64,000 nucleotides of DNA from Sphagnum magellanicum (lineage: Eukaryota; Streptophyta; Sphagnopsida; Sphagnales; Sphagnaceae), in contig CM038918.1 of assembly GCA_021904315.1 (NCBI GenBank), positions 14,833,349-14,897,348 of the forward strand, read 5' to 3'. A program made the position numbers and the translations under genes. Below are positions 1 through 12,322 of the stretch, in pieces. Every line of letters starts with the position of its first letter. The first letter of the stretch is position 1. The notes under the pieces were generated by a model. That model was given only the letters and a program-made list of their open reading frames with translations, was not told the DNA's origin and did no database searches.

Positions 1-479
1 TTGAATCAACAAATGTTGTATGGGCATCAGCCAACCAATCACACATTTAATACAATTTACACGCACCACACATATTCCACATTATTACATTGTCCAATCC
101 AAACTTGGTGTAATTACATTGATATGGCAAGGTCTTCCCCACACTGCATGGGGTGTACACAATAGCTAGGCCATGATTTCCAACAATGAAATTATGTATT
201 ACTCTTGTTGTGTTCCATGCCCATGCCCTATTGTACAGTTCTAACATCAAGCTTGGATACTTGGGTTCAAGTCCAATTTAATTAAACTACTAGCTATGTA
301 TCTAAACCAAGATGCGACAACGATATTACAGGTGCTAGAACCCAAGAACTTGCATTCCCCTCAACTACAATTAAACTTACAAGAAATAGTCATATATCAA
401 GATGTTTGCCACTATACATGGCATTATTAGGTTGTTAGCCACAATTGAACCCCATAATACTACTATGCTAACCTCCTAG
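1..479. other. No recognisable gene
   Basis: AT-rich sequence with one short open frame on the minus strand (47-250) that resembles nothing I recognise. It could be further decayed transposon DNA belonging to the CACTA relic that follows, but no transposase motif can be read here. Confidence 0.5.
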
Positions 480-2390
480 TATGGCAATTTGAATAGGGTA
501 GATGAACGCTTCAATCCAGTTTCCTTTGATGGGCAACCCTTCAACCCCAAAACATTGCCCTGTGCCACCCACTTTTCTGTCCTTTGTGCCCATCTTAAAG
601 TATCAGCACCAGTTGTTGTGTAGGGCTTCATCCAAAGTTCCTCTGCACCAATTGTTGTGCAAAGCTTCATCTGAATTTCCTCTGCACTAATGAAGTGTGT
701 TGCATTCAGGTGTGTTCTGTAAGGGTGGTCCCTTCATAACCACCGTCTGCTTCCTTAAAAAACAACCTTCCCCAACTCCTTGGACCATATGGACACGATA
801 CTTGACCCACATGGAAGGTAAGCTTTGTAACCCTAGTGTTGACAACTAGAAACCAAAACATAGCCAGGGAAGTCATGAATAGTCCACATCAACATGGCCT
901 TCAACACAAATGCTCAGTGACCTAGAGGTTGCAATACGTCCAATCCTGCCACCCCCTTCCATAGCTCCTCTAGCTCCTCTATCACAAGTTCCAAGTAGAC
1001 ATCAAAATTGGCCACTTTCATTATCTAGGCTCAGGATTATCAATGATACTATCATGAAAAACCTCTTTGTCACTAACCAAGGGGGTAGGTTATAATTTTA
1101 AAAATTATGGGCCAAGTCAACCAACTTGAGCTCTTCTCCCCAAATGGATTGAATCCATCTATAGCAAGCCCCAGCTGTATGTGCCTGGGATTAGCAGCAA
1201 ATTTGGGCTAGGTGGCATTATGTGAACCCATGTTTTGCTGTCAGGTGCATGACGCACCTTCCCATTTGTCGATCGATTTTTGTTATGCCATGTCATGAAC
1301 TCAACTATGGCAAAAGCTCGATACATCTTAAATAATCAAGCAACTAGAGGTAAATGTCACATGACCTTGACTGGCACTTGGGACCTACCAACTACCCTAT
1401 ATCAAAGAGCCCCACACTCAAGGCAATCCTGCATCCCCTCATATTGCTTTTGGAATAGTACCCAACCATTGTTGCAAGCATGAATGTTGTTGTAGCGGAG
1501 GCTAACTTTGCTAGTCATGACTTTGGCTTGATACATGCTTGAAGGCAAGTAGTTGTCCCTGGGTAATAGATGTAAATGAAGAAGAGCTAATAGCTCATCT
1601 ACAAACTTATTTGAAACCCCATGCACTTGGCACAAATTCATCAACAACATAGTCGTTGTTAGCTTCGTGTTCTAAACACCTGTGTACAAGGACTCACATG
1701 CCTCGTGCAATGCATTTGCTTCATCTGAGAAGTCATCCTGATCTACAGTAGGTGCTTCAGGTTGTTTTGGATTGTTGGCCTCTGCACCATCATCATCTAG
1801 TGGCAAGTTCGACTATTCAAACATGCTTTCAAGAATGGCTACTAATTGCTCCATATTGAAAATGCTTGTTACACCATGTTCACAATGTTTATACCATCCA
1901 CTCCCAAGCTTGCATTAGTTCCAACACCTTCCACAACTAGGGTTTTAGCATCGCTTGCATTAGTTCCAGTAACTTCCACAACCAGGTTTTCAACATTTCG
2001 AGGCACAAACAAATCATCTAGCATTTGTGCAACCTAGACATCGTTGTCCATAACCTTTGTTGGCATATGGGCTTGTACTTTGGTTGTTGCACCCCATTCT
2101 TCATCAGAGTCATGGGGCTCCCCTGGCCCCTTCCACACCCTAAACATGGAACTCCTTAGGTTGACCAACAGGTGTGCCTGAACAGTTGCAAGCAATAGAG
2201 GTCAACCACCTCCTGCACATTTAACACATGGACACCTCATTGTCGTAATGCCATGGTTGTGGGCCCAATCCCCCTCTCTCTTCCACAAGCTAATATCCCT
2301 ATTAATAATCTTTTTAGGGTCGTCTAAGTCATGACACTTGCAAGGATCATTTAGTTGCCTTACACCTACATCAAAGCCATTGCCCATGCT
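480..2390 (-). pseudogene. Decayed CACTA (En/Spm) TNP2-like transposase
   Basis: Read on the minus strand, collinear fragments of a plant CACTA transposase appear in the right order. A Cys-rich N-terminal piece with RCPCVKC lies near 2205-2225. A block with VHGVSNKFVDELLALL and LPRDNYLPSS lies at 1402-1650. A degraded block around 1230-1340 recalls the family's WH...RH.PDS.TW region. A block with FDVYLE, EELEELWKGV and WTIHDFPGY lies at about 870-1080, and a last piece ending SSTLFKLPY lies at 476-530. Stops and frame changes separate the pieces, so no product is possible. In intact elements this protein is the DDE-type transposase that cuts at CACTA ends. The order and spacing of the motifs make the family call firm; the exact borders are not. 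Confidence 0.75.
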
Positions 2391-3424
2391 TAATCTATGT
2401 CAACCAACCTGCAATGCCACATATTAGGTGTACCAGTTAGTCAAGTAGGTGCAGGGTATTGGGAATTACACGATCACATATATGGCAAGAAGGAAACCAC
2501 TACTTTCTCCTCCTATACTCCAATGATAAAATCCTCCACAAACCATCAACCTAGATGGTTGTTATGTAATGTCCCTCCTTCCTTTTCACCTCCATTGTTT
2601 GCCTTTGGATTAGGAAGCAAATAATCTATGATGCGAATGTACTTTCTAGGAGTAGAACTATCATGAGGCTGATCGTATTCACTCCTAAACATACCTACCA
2701 CATGCTTGTAGATGATTGATGTGAATTAAAGCCTGCATAACGAGGCTATTGTCACAAAACTTCCCAAGGATGGAGCTTTCACCAATTTCCAAAATTAGAC
2801 AACATGGGAGTAGAAGCAAAGAGAAAACAACTACTCACAATTAGGGTTGCGATATTGATTTTCAATGATACGGACAACAAAGAGGTTGCAAATTGACAGT
2901 AGAATACAATGCGAATATCCAAAATATTAGGGTGATGACCCTAGTTGGATATCTCATTAACACCGAACTTGCTTTCGCTAGCAATGTAAAACATTCCTTC
3001 CTGTCTAGACATGGATGGTGCTGCACTAAAAAACAATCCTTAAATAGTTAAAGATAGCATCGTAGATCCACTCAAAACTCCTAGAGCCCCAAACATCCAT
3101 GACAAGTTGTGTCCAATAGCAAACAATGAAATAACAAAGACTTTGAAACAACTACTATAAAAGAGTTAACATTCCAGGGGACCTTGGTTCACCCGTGCCC
3201 TAGGCCCTATGCAACACTACAACCCAACGTCAATATCCCTCACCCAACTTTCGACTAGCATTCGGAGGTGGCTCTCCATGATAACATTATGTAGGTTTAA
3301 TATGAAGGACAATGGCATAGAAACAAAAAATCACTTGACATTCTCCCATCCACTCATCCCTTTCATCCACATCAACATAGTTGTTTCATCTTGCATTTTA
3401 AAATCAACTCCCAATGATGATTAT
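2391..3424. other. No recognisable gene
   Basis: AT-rich spacer between the CACTA relic and the first LTR copy. Short open frames (2397-2624, 3209-3565) have low-complexity, non-conserved translations. The second runs into the LTR at 3425. I see nothing supportable. Confidence 0.5.
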
Positions 3425-4339
3425 TGTCACGGTCCCAAACTCCTTGATAGATTCAAATGTGAGTCTAAAGTGAAAACAACGGAAGAGCATAAAGTTAAGG
3501 CACACTCCCTGGCTTGTAGCACTTTAGGGGTAGAAGGGCGTGTTGGAGTTCCGGGATGGGACTAAGAAGAATCACAAGCGATCAATCACTCACACGGACC
3601 TACACAAAACCAAACAACAAGTTGGTTAGTGCATAGCTAGAGCACTTTTGGTGCTAGGATGAGCCATGGGCAAACTCGGACTCACAAAACTCACCACGAC
3701 CCAAACTTGGGGGAAGCCACCACCTTCCCCCTTATAGTATATTTTGTGCCTCTCCACAAGGCCCACATCCAAATGGCATTTTGTCCCAGGACTCCCAAGT
3801 GAGAGTCTCGAAATTCCCGAAATTGGGACTCTTGCGAGTTTGGGGGCCCATAACTTTGTCTTCAAACCTCTTATTGATATGAGGCTTAAAGCAAAGTTGT
3901 AGCCCTCATCAAGAACTTCCCAACCATATGTCACACGTCACTTGAACGCAAAAAAATTGGGGCGATTCCCGACTTTTAGTGGTCAGGAGTCAAATTGCCA
4001 ATTTGATTCCTAGCCTTTCTTTTGGCCATAACTTGTGTTTTAGGTGTCTAAATGGGTCATGCAAGCCCATTTTGGACATCTAAGTTTCAAGAGCTTTCCA
4101 ACCTTACAAAGAGTGCCTCAATTCAATGAGTTTTGATGCCTACAATCGCCTTTTAAAGATTCGGGAGTCCATTGGGACTCCAACTCCCAAAATGGGAGTT
4201 CACTTGGGAGTGTGAAGGTTCATTCCCTCACATTTTTTTGCATTCTCAAGAGCATGAAATGTGACTCCCGAGCTTAGTCTTTGCCCACACCTTTGCAAAC
4301 CCTTGCCTTGGTCGCGAGCCCAAGGTGAGGGTTGCGATA
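3425..4339 (-). repeat. Solo LTR, family X, copy A
   Basis: A 915-bp member of an LTR family present four times in this window. In transcription sense (minus strand) it runs from a TATCGCAACC end to GTGACA, i.e. degenerate TG...CA termini. Flanks are ATTAT (3420-3424) and ATTAC (4340-4344), a 5-bp target duplication with one mismatch. A TATA-like box followed by AGGGGGAAGG, conserved in position in all copies, lies near 3735-3755 on the minus strand. No internal retroelement sequence adjoins it, so it is best read as a solo LTR. The 102-codon frame inside it (3626-3934) only reflects LTR sequence. Confidence 0.75.
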
Positions 4340-5473
4340 ATTACACTGGGCAAAAAATTAACTCATTTGATGGAATGTTAAACAACATGTGGTATATCCC
4401 CTCTTCCTGATTTTAGTGGGTGTTTGAGCAAATGGAAGTAATCAGCTATAGCATTTTGCACATTTGTTTAGAAAATTGAATCATTATTTGTTCTCATTTA
4501 TTTTATAACAATGTAAGTTTCATGGCCTTAGTTTCTAACATACTTTGTGGACCATCATGATTGCATGATTTATATTATTCATAGCCGACCATCCTCCCAT
4601 ATGTTGATTTCCATACACCCATTACTCTCACACAAGTCCATACAAGTCATATTTGTAATCACACTTGAAATTCAATTGCCTTTACAATACTGCCTTTCAA
4701 TCATTGGCTTGTTATCCTACCAATATGTCATTCCAAAACTAGGTAGAACGTTCATTAAGTCATCAACATATTACAATATTGCACAAAATGTTGGTGATGC
4801 TAAGTGGTATAGGCTAGATGCTTATAATTGCAGTAGCAACACTGCCAGAAAATCAAAAATGTTTGAAAGTTGAACATTGACATCTTTATCATGTGGGTTA
4901 TCCTATTGGGTTTCTTCATCAAAATAAGATTCTCCTTTATTATCTTTAATTAATTGATCATTTACATGTACTATAACTTCAATGTTGATGCGAGGAGATG
5001 TGGGGACCATCTCCCAAGTGGACGTGTTAGCTGAACCCTTCATTTCTTCATAGATGGCATATGCATCGTCCTTTGCCCTCACCATTGTGGCAAGCCCATC
5101 TTGCTACTTTTGTTGCAGGAATGCAACCTCTGTAGTTGTTGACCGTAACACATGCATTTGAGAATCCCTACTACCCCATTAGCCTCCCATGGGTGGTTAG
5201 AGTGAACCTCTCCTACAATTTCCATTTTGACATGGGCAAAAAATGTACACCACAATATTCTTGACCACATCACATTGCAATTAACAACAATCTATTTTCA
5301 AGAATAAAGGACTTTCACATCTCATAGGTAGGTAGATTTTGCTACATTATTTTCTAGATGATTGCCACCTGGGAGCAAGTCCGTACATTGTCCATGATCC
5401 CAACATTAACCCATTAACCTAGGGCCACTTTACATAAGAGTCCAAGGTTCAAGGTGCAACAAAATGGAACATT
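4340..5473. other. Probable transposon debris, no supportable gene
   Basis: Two short minus-strand frames (5079-5273 and 4903-5085) lie next to each other in different frames and could be fragments of one decayed transposon gene, but I cannot name the family. The rest is AT-rich filler. Confidence 0.4.
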
Positions 5474-5760
5474 CTTATCAATTGAAAGCCATACCTTGGA
5501 CAAAAAGGCTTTACATGAAAGTTGAAGGCCCAAAAAATTGGCAAATTCAAGCTAAACCTACATGGGACCTATTTTAGAGCCAAAATCAATTGGTTCAGAC
5601 CAAATAATAGGGCTAAAAGGAGAGAATAATATGAAGAACCAATATGCAATCTAGGGTCCAAGACAAGGTCGCATTCAAGGATTTATTTTGCTTCAAATGG
5701 ACCAAATTGATCATAGCAAAATTGAACCCTTGACCTTAATCAAAATGAGCTTTAGTTAGC
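5474..5760 (+). repeat. Dispersed repeat R1, copy 1
   Basis: About 285 bp that align along their whole length with 59163-59450 in the same orientation. Shared blocks include GCTAAACCTACATGG, AATCAATTGGTTCAGACC and AATTTGCTTCAAAT-like segments. Coding potential is absent. Probably a fragment of a larger unrecognised transposon. Confidence 0.7.
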
Positions 5761-7389
5761 TTTGGCTCTTTCCTTTAAATTTTTTTAGTGCTTTTTTTAG
5801 TGGTTTTGATTTTTGAATACCTTGATGGTTTTGGTGACTATGACCTACTAATTATGTTTGTAAATGATTCTAATTTTTAGTCTTGTCCTCTTTTGATTAT
5901 GCTTTGCCTGGCATGGTGGCCCATTATTGAGTTGCCATTCGGCATGACCTTCTAATGTACTTTTTGGTTGCTATCTGATGGCCCTAATGGTCCCTTGCCT
6001 CTTTCCTCTTTGGGGTTTCCTCTAGAGTGGGCCTTAGTTAGCAATGAAATTACTATGTCCCCAAATCACTGATCCAAGCATTAGTCCAGACCAAAAATGG
6101 TGATCAACAGTTTTGGAAATAGAAATTTCATGTAACCAATGGGAAGGCTCAGCATGCACTCATGATGGGCCTTGTTTTTCCTTTTGGAGGTAGGATGTTG
6201 GGGAATACATTTGTTTGTATTTTGCAACTTACGGTCCAAAGAGGTGTTTCCATTCGGGGATGTTCAATGCTCAAAAACAATTGCTAATGGGCCAATGGAT
6301 GTGGCTTTTTAAAAAAAAATTAAAAAGTTATGAGCACACATATGAACTAATTAATATGAATCACATTTTATCACACTATATCCTAGTGATTCCTTTCTCA
6401 ATTTGCTATTGTAGTGCATTTGCCTGGCATTCCAAGAAAGCCTTAACAAAATAATTGGTAGCGAGAAAAATAAGGCAGTACAATTTTTCATTATCTTGTT
6501 AGTATTTGATGACCTACAAATCCCTAGGAGTAGTGGTTTTGCCCATAAAATTGGGATTTAGCCAAGGTGGCGATCCTCCATGTGACCATCTTACAAAAGT
6601 GGCAACCATCCATAGGAATATTTACCTTATCATGACTTTCTAAATTGTAAGTAGCCTTGGGTATTTTTTTTCCTTGGAGAAACCAATTGTACATCGTTGG
6701 GATTCTTCTCCTCTATTATTTTATTGTTTAGCTATCCAAGGTCCCAGAAACAATTAATTATTGCATTTTTCAATATAGATTTTGCACCAAAAAAAACACT
6801 ATTAGGGATCAGCCTTTGCTTATTGGTGAAGTAGGAAATTAACAATTAAAAATGTGAAAATGATGTGTATTTTGAAAGTTTGAATCACTAGAAATAATCC
6901 CCCAAATTATTATTTTCAAATTCCTACTCTTGGTTTTCAGTGAATAGCCATAATTGTAAAAAGGTGATTAAAGACATGTGCTTCATATTTGGTTTATAAC
7001 TAGTTTGGCTACATCATCGTAGGGAAGGTACCCACATTTTCTACATGTTCCAATGGATAATCACCGCCTTGGTTAAATTAACAAAATCCCAAAAGGAATA
7101 GTGATGTAATAACATGAAAGGAATCATTGAACCAAATCTGCATGGGTTTAGTGGCTCGAGGGCAATGACAAGCACTAAGTGCTTGATAATCATTCAAGGT
7201 CGGTGATCATGGTAGCATGGGTTGACATGCATGTTTCAAAACATGCAATTTGTTGTGCAAAAACTTCGAATCATGCCCACCTGTTCTCACCGCAATCACA
7301 TGACAACTTAAACCCAAACTACTTACATCACCCAACAAATTGCTTTACAGGGGTAATAATTTACACCTTCGTGTGTTTGGATAGGAATT
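5761..7389. other. AT-rich spacer, no recognisable gene
   Basis: Homopolymer-rich intergenic DNA. Open frames at 6215-6454 and 7179-7424 have no conserved features. Nothing supportable. Confidence 0.5.
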
Positions 7390-8079
7390 GTGTTTGGAAC
7401 AATGGGATTGGTGGGCGTAAGTAAAAATCGCATAAATAGCAAAACTACAACTAGAAGCCCAAGGTATGAACGACATGGTAGGATTCCGTTCGAAAGCCCA
7501 GAGTATCAGCAACACAATGAGACCATGACCAGAAGCCAAATATATGGGGAAAGCTTGCAACGACAAGTAGTGTTCCGCACAAATCAACAAAGTTCACAAA
7601 TTGTGAGTAGACAAATCCATGGTTTAGAGGCACGTGTTTCTAAAATGGAAGGCAAATTGTGTGCCTTTTGTTTGGGGCTAAAGCAAGTTCAACTTATTCT
7701 AATTGCAAACACAGATAAGTTTTCCCCATACATGCCAAATGTCTCACATCATGTAGAAGTGGAGGTTGAAGAACATCAAAGTTTGGAAGACCCACTAACG
7801 GAAATGGTGAAGATCTTGGTGCCCAGCTGTGCTCATTTGTCCTTGAACTCATTAGTAGACCTTATGGTTAGGCTAGGGCCTCAAGAGCAAGTCCCAGCTA
7901 TACACAAGCACCTTCAAGCCTTTGTTGTCCATATAGAAGTGAAATATTTGAAAACACCATCACATAAGAAGCATGTACTTTTGGGGGAGCTAGTGCCCAA
8001 TACACTTGCTCGGAAAGGAATTTTGAATGTAGCCCCAAGCCGGTTGGTTATGGCTATGGCCGACGGGCAACAATTATGA
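7390..8079 (+). pseudogene. Hypothetical, probably transposon-derived ORF cut by an LTR
   Basis: An open frame of 229 codons, unusually long for this AT-rich region. The first third is polar and Gln/Arg-rich. A short possible coiled segment (IHGLEARVSKMEGKL) lies around residues 75-90. The last 40 residues (LLGELVPNTLARKGIL...) vaguely recall the C-terminal domain of plant En/Spm-associated (Ptta) proteins, but this is weak. The stop codon TGA at 8077-8079 is formed by the first bases of LTR copy B, which inserted at AATTA (8072-8076). The original frame resumes after the LTR at 9036 and meets a stop about ten codons later. No signal peptide or membrane segment is visible. Function unknown. 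Confidence 0.4.
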
Positions 8080-9035
8080 CGCATTTCTAATTCCTCGAAG
8101 GATTCAAATGTGAGTCCAAGTACGAGACAGTGGAAGAGGGAGGAGTCAGGGCACGCTCCCATAGTTCACAACACTTTGAGGGGTAGAGGGGCGTGTTGGA
8201 GCTCTGGGATGGGACTAGGAAGAGTTGACAACCTTCACTCATTCACACGGGCTTGCACACAACCCACACAAAGTGGTTAGTGCATAGTTGGAGCACCCTT
8301 GGTGCTAGGACGAGCCACGGGCAACACAAACACATTAGACTCACCGTGGCCCGAACTTGGGGGAAGCCACCACCTTCCCCCTTAATACTATGTGGTTGGC
8401 CACGGAGCCTACATCCAAATGGCTTTTCTCTCCCAAGACTCCCGAGTGGGAGTCCCGAAATCGCGCCGGTTGGGACTCCCACAACTTTGGAGCCCCATAA
8501 CTTTGCGATCAGACCTCAGATCAAGATGTGGTCTAAAGAAAAGTTGTAGCTTTCATTGAGAGCTTTCTAATGGTATGTAGCACGCCCTCTACAGCCAAGT
8601 AAATCGGGTTGATTCCTGACTTTTTCTAGTTGGGAGTCAAATTGGTAGTTTGACTCCCGGCCCTTCTTTTGGCCATAACTTGTGTTTCAGATGTCCAAAT
8701 GAGCAATGCAAGCCCATTTTAGACATCTAAGTTTCAAAATCTTTCCAATGATATAAAAAACATCACAAGCCATTGAGTTTTGACTCCTCAAATCGCTTTT
8801 TGAAGTTTTGAGAGTCCACCAGGACTCCATCTCCCAAAGTGGGAATTGCCTTGGGAGTGTGAGGGTTCACTCCTCATACTCCCTCACACTTTTTTACATT
8901 CCCGGGAGTATGTGAGGTGACTCTCGGGCTTCTTCTTCACCTGCACCCTTGTGACCCTTTTGCCTTGGTTGCGAGCCCAAAGCTAAGGTTACGACACTTT
9001 GCATTGGTCGCAAGCCCAAGGTTAGGGTTGCGACA
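8077..9035 (-). repeat. Solo LTR, family X, copy B
   Basis: The longest copy of family X (959 bp), flanked by a perfect 5-bp target duplication AATTA (8072-8076 and 9036-9040). In minus-strand sense it begins TGTCGCAACCC and ends in GCGTCA. The conserved AGGGGGAAGGTGG block following the TATA region lies near 8370-8390. The insertion creates the stop codon of the ORF at 7390-8079. Confidence 0.85.
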
Positions 9036-9599
9036 AATTAGCAGTGGAAATTAGATTGTTGGAATGAAACAAGCATACCCAAGTGATTGAATGGCAAATA
9101 GGCAAGTAGGTTATCACTCAAATGCTCTTTGAATATGACACTCAAATTTTGACTTTGATTGATTGACTTTGTGGTTGTTCCTCCAGGGTTTCATAAACTG
9201 TGTAATGAGACTACAAGGTGAGTATGTATGAATTGGGAACAATGGTTTTGTAAGGTAGTCATGCCAGGGATTATGTCATGTGTTGCCTCAACTATTCGGT
9301 AGATTTTGCATGTGTATAGGGGTTGGGTAAATAATTTTGACATTATTCTTAATTCAACTCTATGTGGTCCAACAATTGTTATATAAGTGTTGGGCCATTG
9401 TTCGTGACATTATTTAAGGTGGTTGGATGCCCTTTTTTGGTTGTTTCATTATGTGTGCTTTAGTTTTGCTTCATTATGTGTCCTTTGGTTTTGCTTCATT
9501 GTCACCTTCATTGGGGGTTAGGGCAATTTTTTCCCTAATGTGGATGATATGTGCAAATGTCTACAAGTTTAAATAGGGAAACCTAGCACTGTAATTTGA
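9036..9599. other. Spacer, no recognisable gene
   Basis: T-rich sequence (on the plus strand) between LTR copy B and a tandem segmental duplication. Nothing supportable. Confidence 0.5.
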
Positions 9600-10850
9600 C
9601 AAATGAAGACAAAGGCCACAACTGAATTCCAGTTTAAGGAAGTGGCGATTTTCTAGCTTAAGTAATTTAGTGAGAACTTCTAGTGTCCTTGGCAATATAT
9701 TCATAGTATTGCATGTTTCCTTACTTATGAGGAACTAGCAAAATGTAAACAATTATGTTGCTAACTTGGTCATTTGTAGTATACTAAAAATTTGGCCTAC
9801 CATAATCAGTAGCTTCAGCTAATAGGTTGGGTGTCCGCCATGAGCTCTTTTCATTGCCCTCCTGGTCCACAAATGGCTTATGTTATCCAAACATTTGTTG
9901 GTTCAAGTTCTAGTTTTGTATTTGAAGACCATAATGGGGAAGCTTATGTGCATTAGCTCTAAGCATTGTGGATTTGGGTTGTATTGTAATTCCACATGCC
10001 TATTATTCATGGCACATTGGCCCATCTTTGTGGAAGGGTTTAAGAGTTGGGTCATTTCAGGGAATTTGCATGTTATATTGAAATAATCTAATAGTTTCCT
10101 TCTATTTAGTAGTGCACGCATTACATGATTCCACAATTATGTGACAAAAGCAACACGAGAATTTGTGCCTATTTTTTCCCCTGTTATCATGCAGAGCTCC
10201 AATCGTTAAATGTGATTTTTGAAAGTAAGGAATATCCCTACTCTTGCATCACACCAAGTGACACTTGAGGCGAGGATGATGGAAACAAAGGCCATGCTCA
10301 AAGTCTAGTTTATAGAGGTGGCAATTTTCCATCTAGGGGAACGAAGTGTCAACTTTCTTGTTTCCTTGCATAAGAACTAGCAAAATGTGTTTAGTTATGT
10401 TGCAATTTTGTTCATTCACATGGTATATTTTAATTTTTGAATACTGTACTATCTAGCTTTAAGCACTAATGTGGTTGTTTGCCATTAGGCATTAAGCATC
10501 CACCTTTTAGTTTGCAAATATCTCATGATGTTTGAATGTTTGATGGTACATATTAAAGTCATATATTTGAAGACCACGATGGGGAAGTTATGTGCAATTA
10601 TTATAAGCTATGGAGATTTGGTCTTCTAGTGCATTGTTCACAATACACTAATATATCTATGTGGAAGGATTTAAAAGCTGGGTTGTTTCAAGTGTTTTGC
10701 ATGTTATATCAATAATCTATCAGTATCCTTTAGTTTAGGGTTTGAAAACAACATGAATACACAATTATGTGAAGATGGTGTCATGGGGATTTGTGTGGGC
10801 TTAGTTACTTGTGATCCTGCAGCTCCATCATTGGTGCTTAATGGAGACCC
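9600..10850 (+). repeat. Diverged tandem duplication, unit about 650 bp
   Basis: Two consecutive blocks, about 9600-10200 and 10270-10850, align in the same order with an offset of 640-675 bp. Matching pairs include TATTTGAAGACCATAATGGG (from about 9918) against the same motif with one change near 10564. Others are ACTAGCAAAATGT and CAAAGGCCA, and the GCAGAGCTCCA and GCAGCTCCA ends. No reading frame survives in either. Confidence 0.7.
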
Positions 10851-11940
10851 ATTCTTTCCTAGGGGGTGCTTTCATGGGTTCTTCATTATTATTGTATTAT
10901 AAGTCATTTGTTTTAAAAAGAAGGATTTCACCAACTCAACTAGGTATGTGGATGGTGGTGGAGTCACAAGAATGGCATCTTGGTGTATGAAGCTAGTTAG
11001 GTTCAGAATCTGAAACCTGATTGTTCATCTTGTATCTTATTTTAACCATGGTTTTATTTTTGCACATATAAATTATGACATATGTGATGGTGAAGTTTGT
11101 CAAAATGTAGCATAATTATCTAGGGGGGATTTGTGGTCTTGTTTTTAGAGGGTTGAGATTTGGATTGAAGGAAAAACTTAAAGGGTTAATTTACTGCCGG
11201 TTAACACACATGCATGATATGAAACATGGCAATTTGATCATTTATACATTTTGCATGTGATAAATACTAGCTTTTAACCTTGCTACTTGGTTACAAGGAG
11301 TTTCCAGTGTTTGCCTATTTAGGGTTCTTGTCTGGTTCTGATTGCTTTTGTTGGAATGTAAGAAAAAATTGTCACAATGGCTCTATTTGTTAGGACTTTG
11401 GTCAAAGGTTTTCAAGTGGTCCATCCCACCCTGATTATGGTCAATGTGGCATTTATACGAAGCTGGGAATGAGAGTTACATCTATGGGCTTCTGACGTCA
11501 ATGTTGTCAATTATGCTTCAAAGAATGAAGAGGTAAGAAAAATTATCTGACAAATGGAATTAAACCTTAACTTTAGACTATTCAAACTAGAGGTGTTTCT
11601 TACCATTTTTGAAGTTTTCAATAATGTAAGTGTTTTGACATAATATTGTGTTGTTCAGTTGATTAGTCTACATTTTTAAAGATGGAATAGGATGTGTTTG
11701 CCATAATGTTATGGTTTGTGCATGTAAAGAATTATGCTAAAGAAATAATATGTGATTTATCCAAGATATGGAGATCTTGAAGAATTTAGAATGGGAGGCT
11801 TTGATAGTTGACAAGGGTTGGTGGTTACATCCACAAAAGACATATCACCACTTCAATTGGTTGAATTCCGCATTTTTGCTCTTACTTTTGAGTGAACCAC
11901 CCAAGGTATATGTCATCTTTTATGCAATTCCAATCAAATG
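10851..11940. other. Spacer, no recognisable gene
   Basis: AT-rich sequence. The open frame at 11768-11962 runs into LTR copy C and has no recognisable domain. Confidence 0.5.
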
Positions 11941-12009
11941 TGACGCACTCCCAAGTCCCTAGTTAGTCCCAAGTTAGGGTTAAGTTACTCAAGTTACGGA
12001 ATTGTGGGG
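11941..12009 (-). repeat. LTR family X, copy C, part 1 (split by copia)
   Basis: First 69 bp on the plus strand of copy C, beginning TGACGCACTCCCAAG. It is interrupted after TGGGG (12005-12009) by the copia element, and the rest resumes at 18149. The whole copy is flanked by a perfect AAATG duplication (11936-11940 and 18899-18903), which proves that the two pieces belong together. Confidence 0.85.
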
Positions 12010-12322
12010 TGTTAACAAATAGGAGATCTACTCAAGTGCAAACATAAATCTTTATTGAAAGGAAACTACAACATAATGCTCACAACACAAAACACAACAT
12101 TAAGAACTCTCCAAGGTTTTTGTCACAAGAAATACACAAACTTGTGTAATGAAGAAAAGAGAGGCAAACCATCAACACCAAGGTATTTAACTACAAGACC
12201 AAACCACAAATAACCAAACTAAAATAAGTAACGAAAGTAATTCAACCTTGTGAAAGTAACCTAGTTACTTTCCTACTCCAATAATTAATGAAACCTAACT
12301 AGTTGAGCTTGAATTCTCAACA
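12010..12322 (-). repeat. copia 3' LTR
   Basis: 313 bp, TG...CA. It differs from the other LTR at five sites (four transitions and one transversion). The last ten or so codons of gag-pol and its stop (12295-12297) lie inside this LTR, a compact arrangement seen in some plant copia elements. Confidence 0.95.

Noticed and set aside
3626-3934. Frames with a shared KGEGGGFPQV-like peptide (also 8243-8482 and 21304-21684)
   Set aside because: The common peptide is just the conserved TATA/AGGGGGAAGG region of LTR family X read through. The frames are not kept in copy C.
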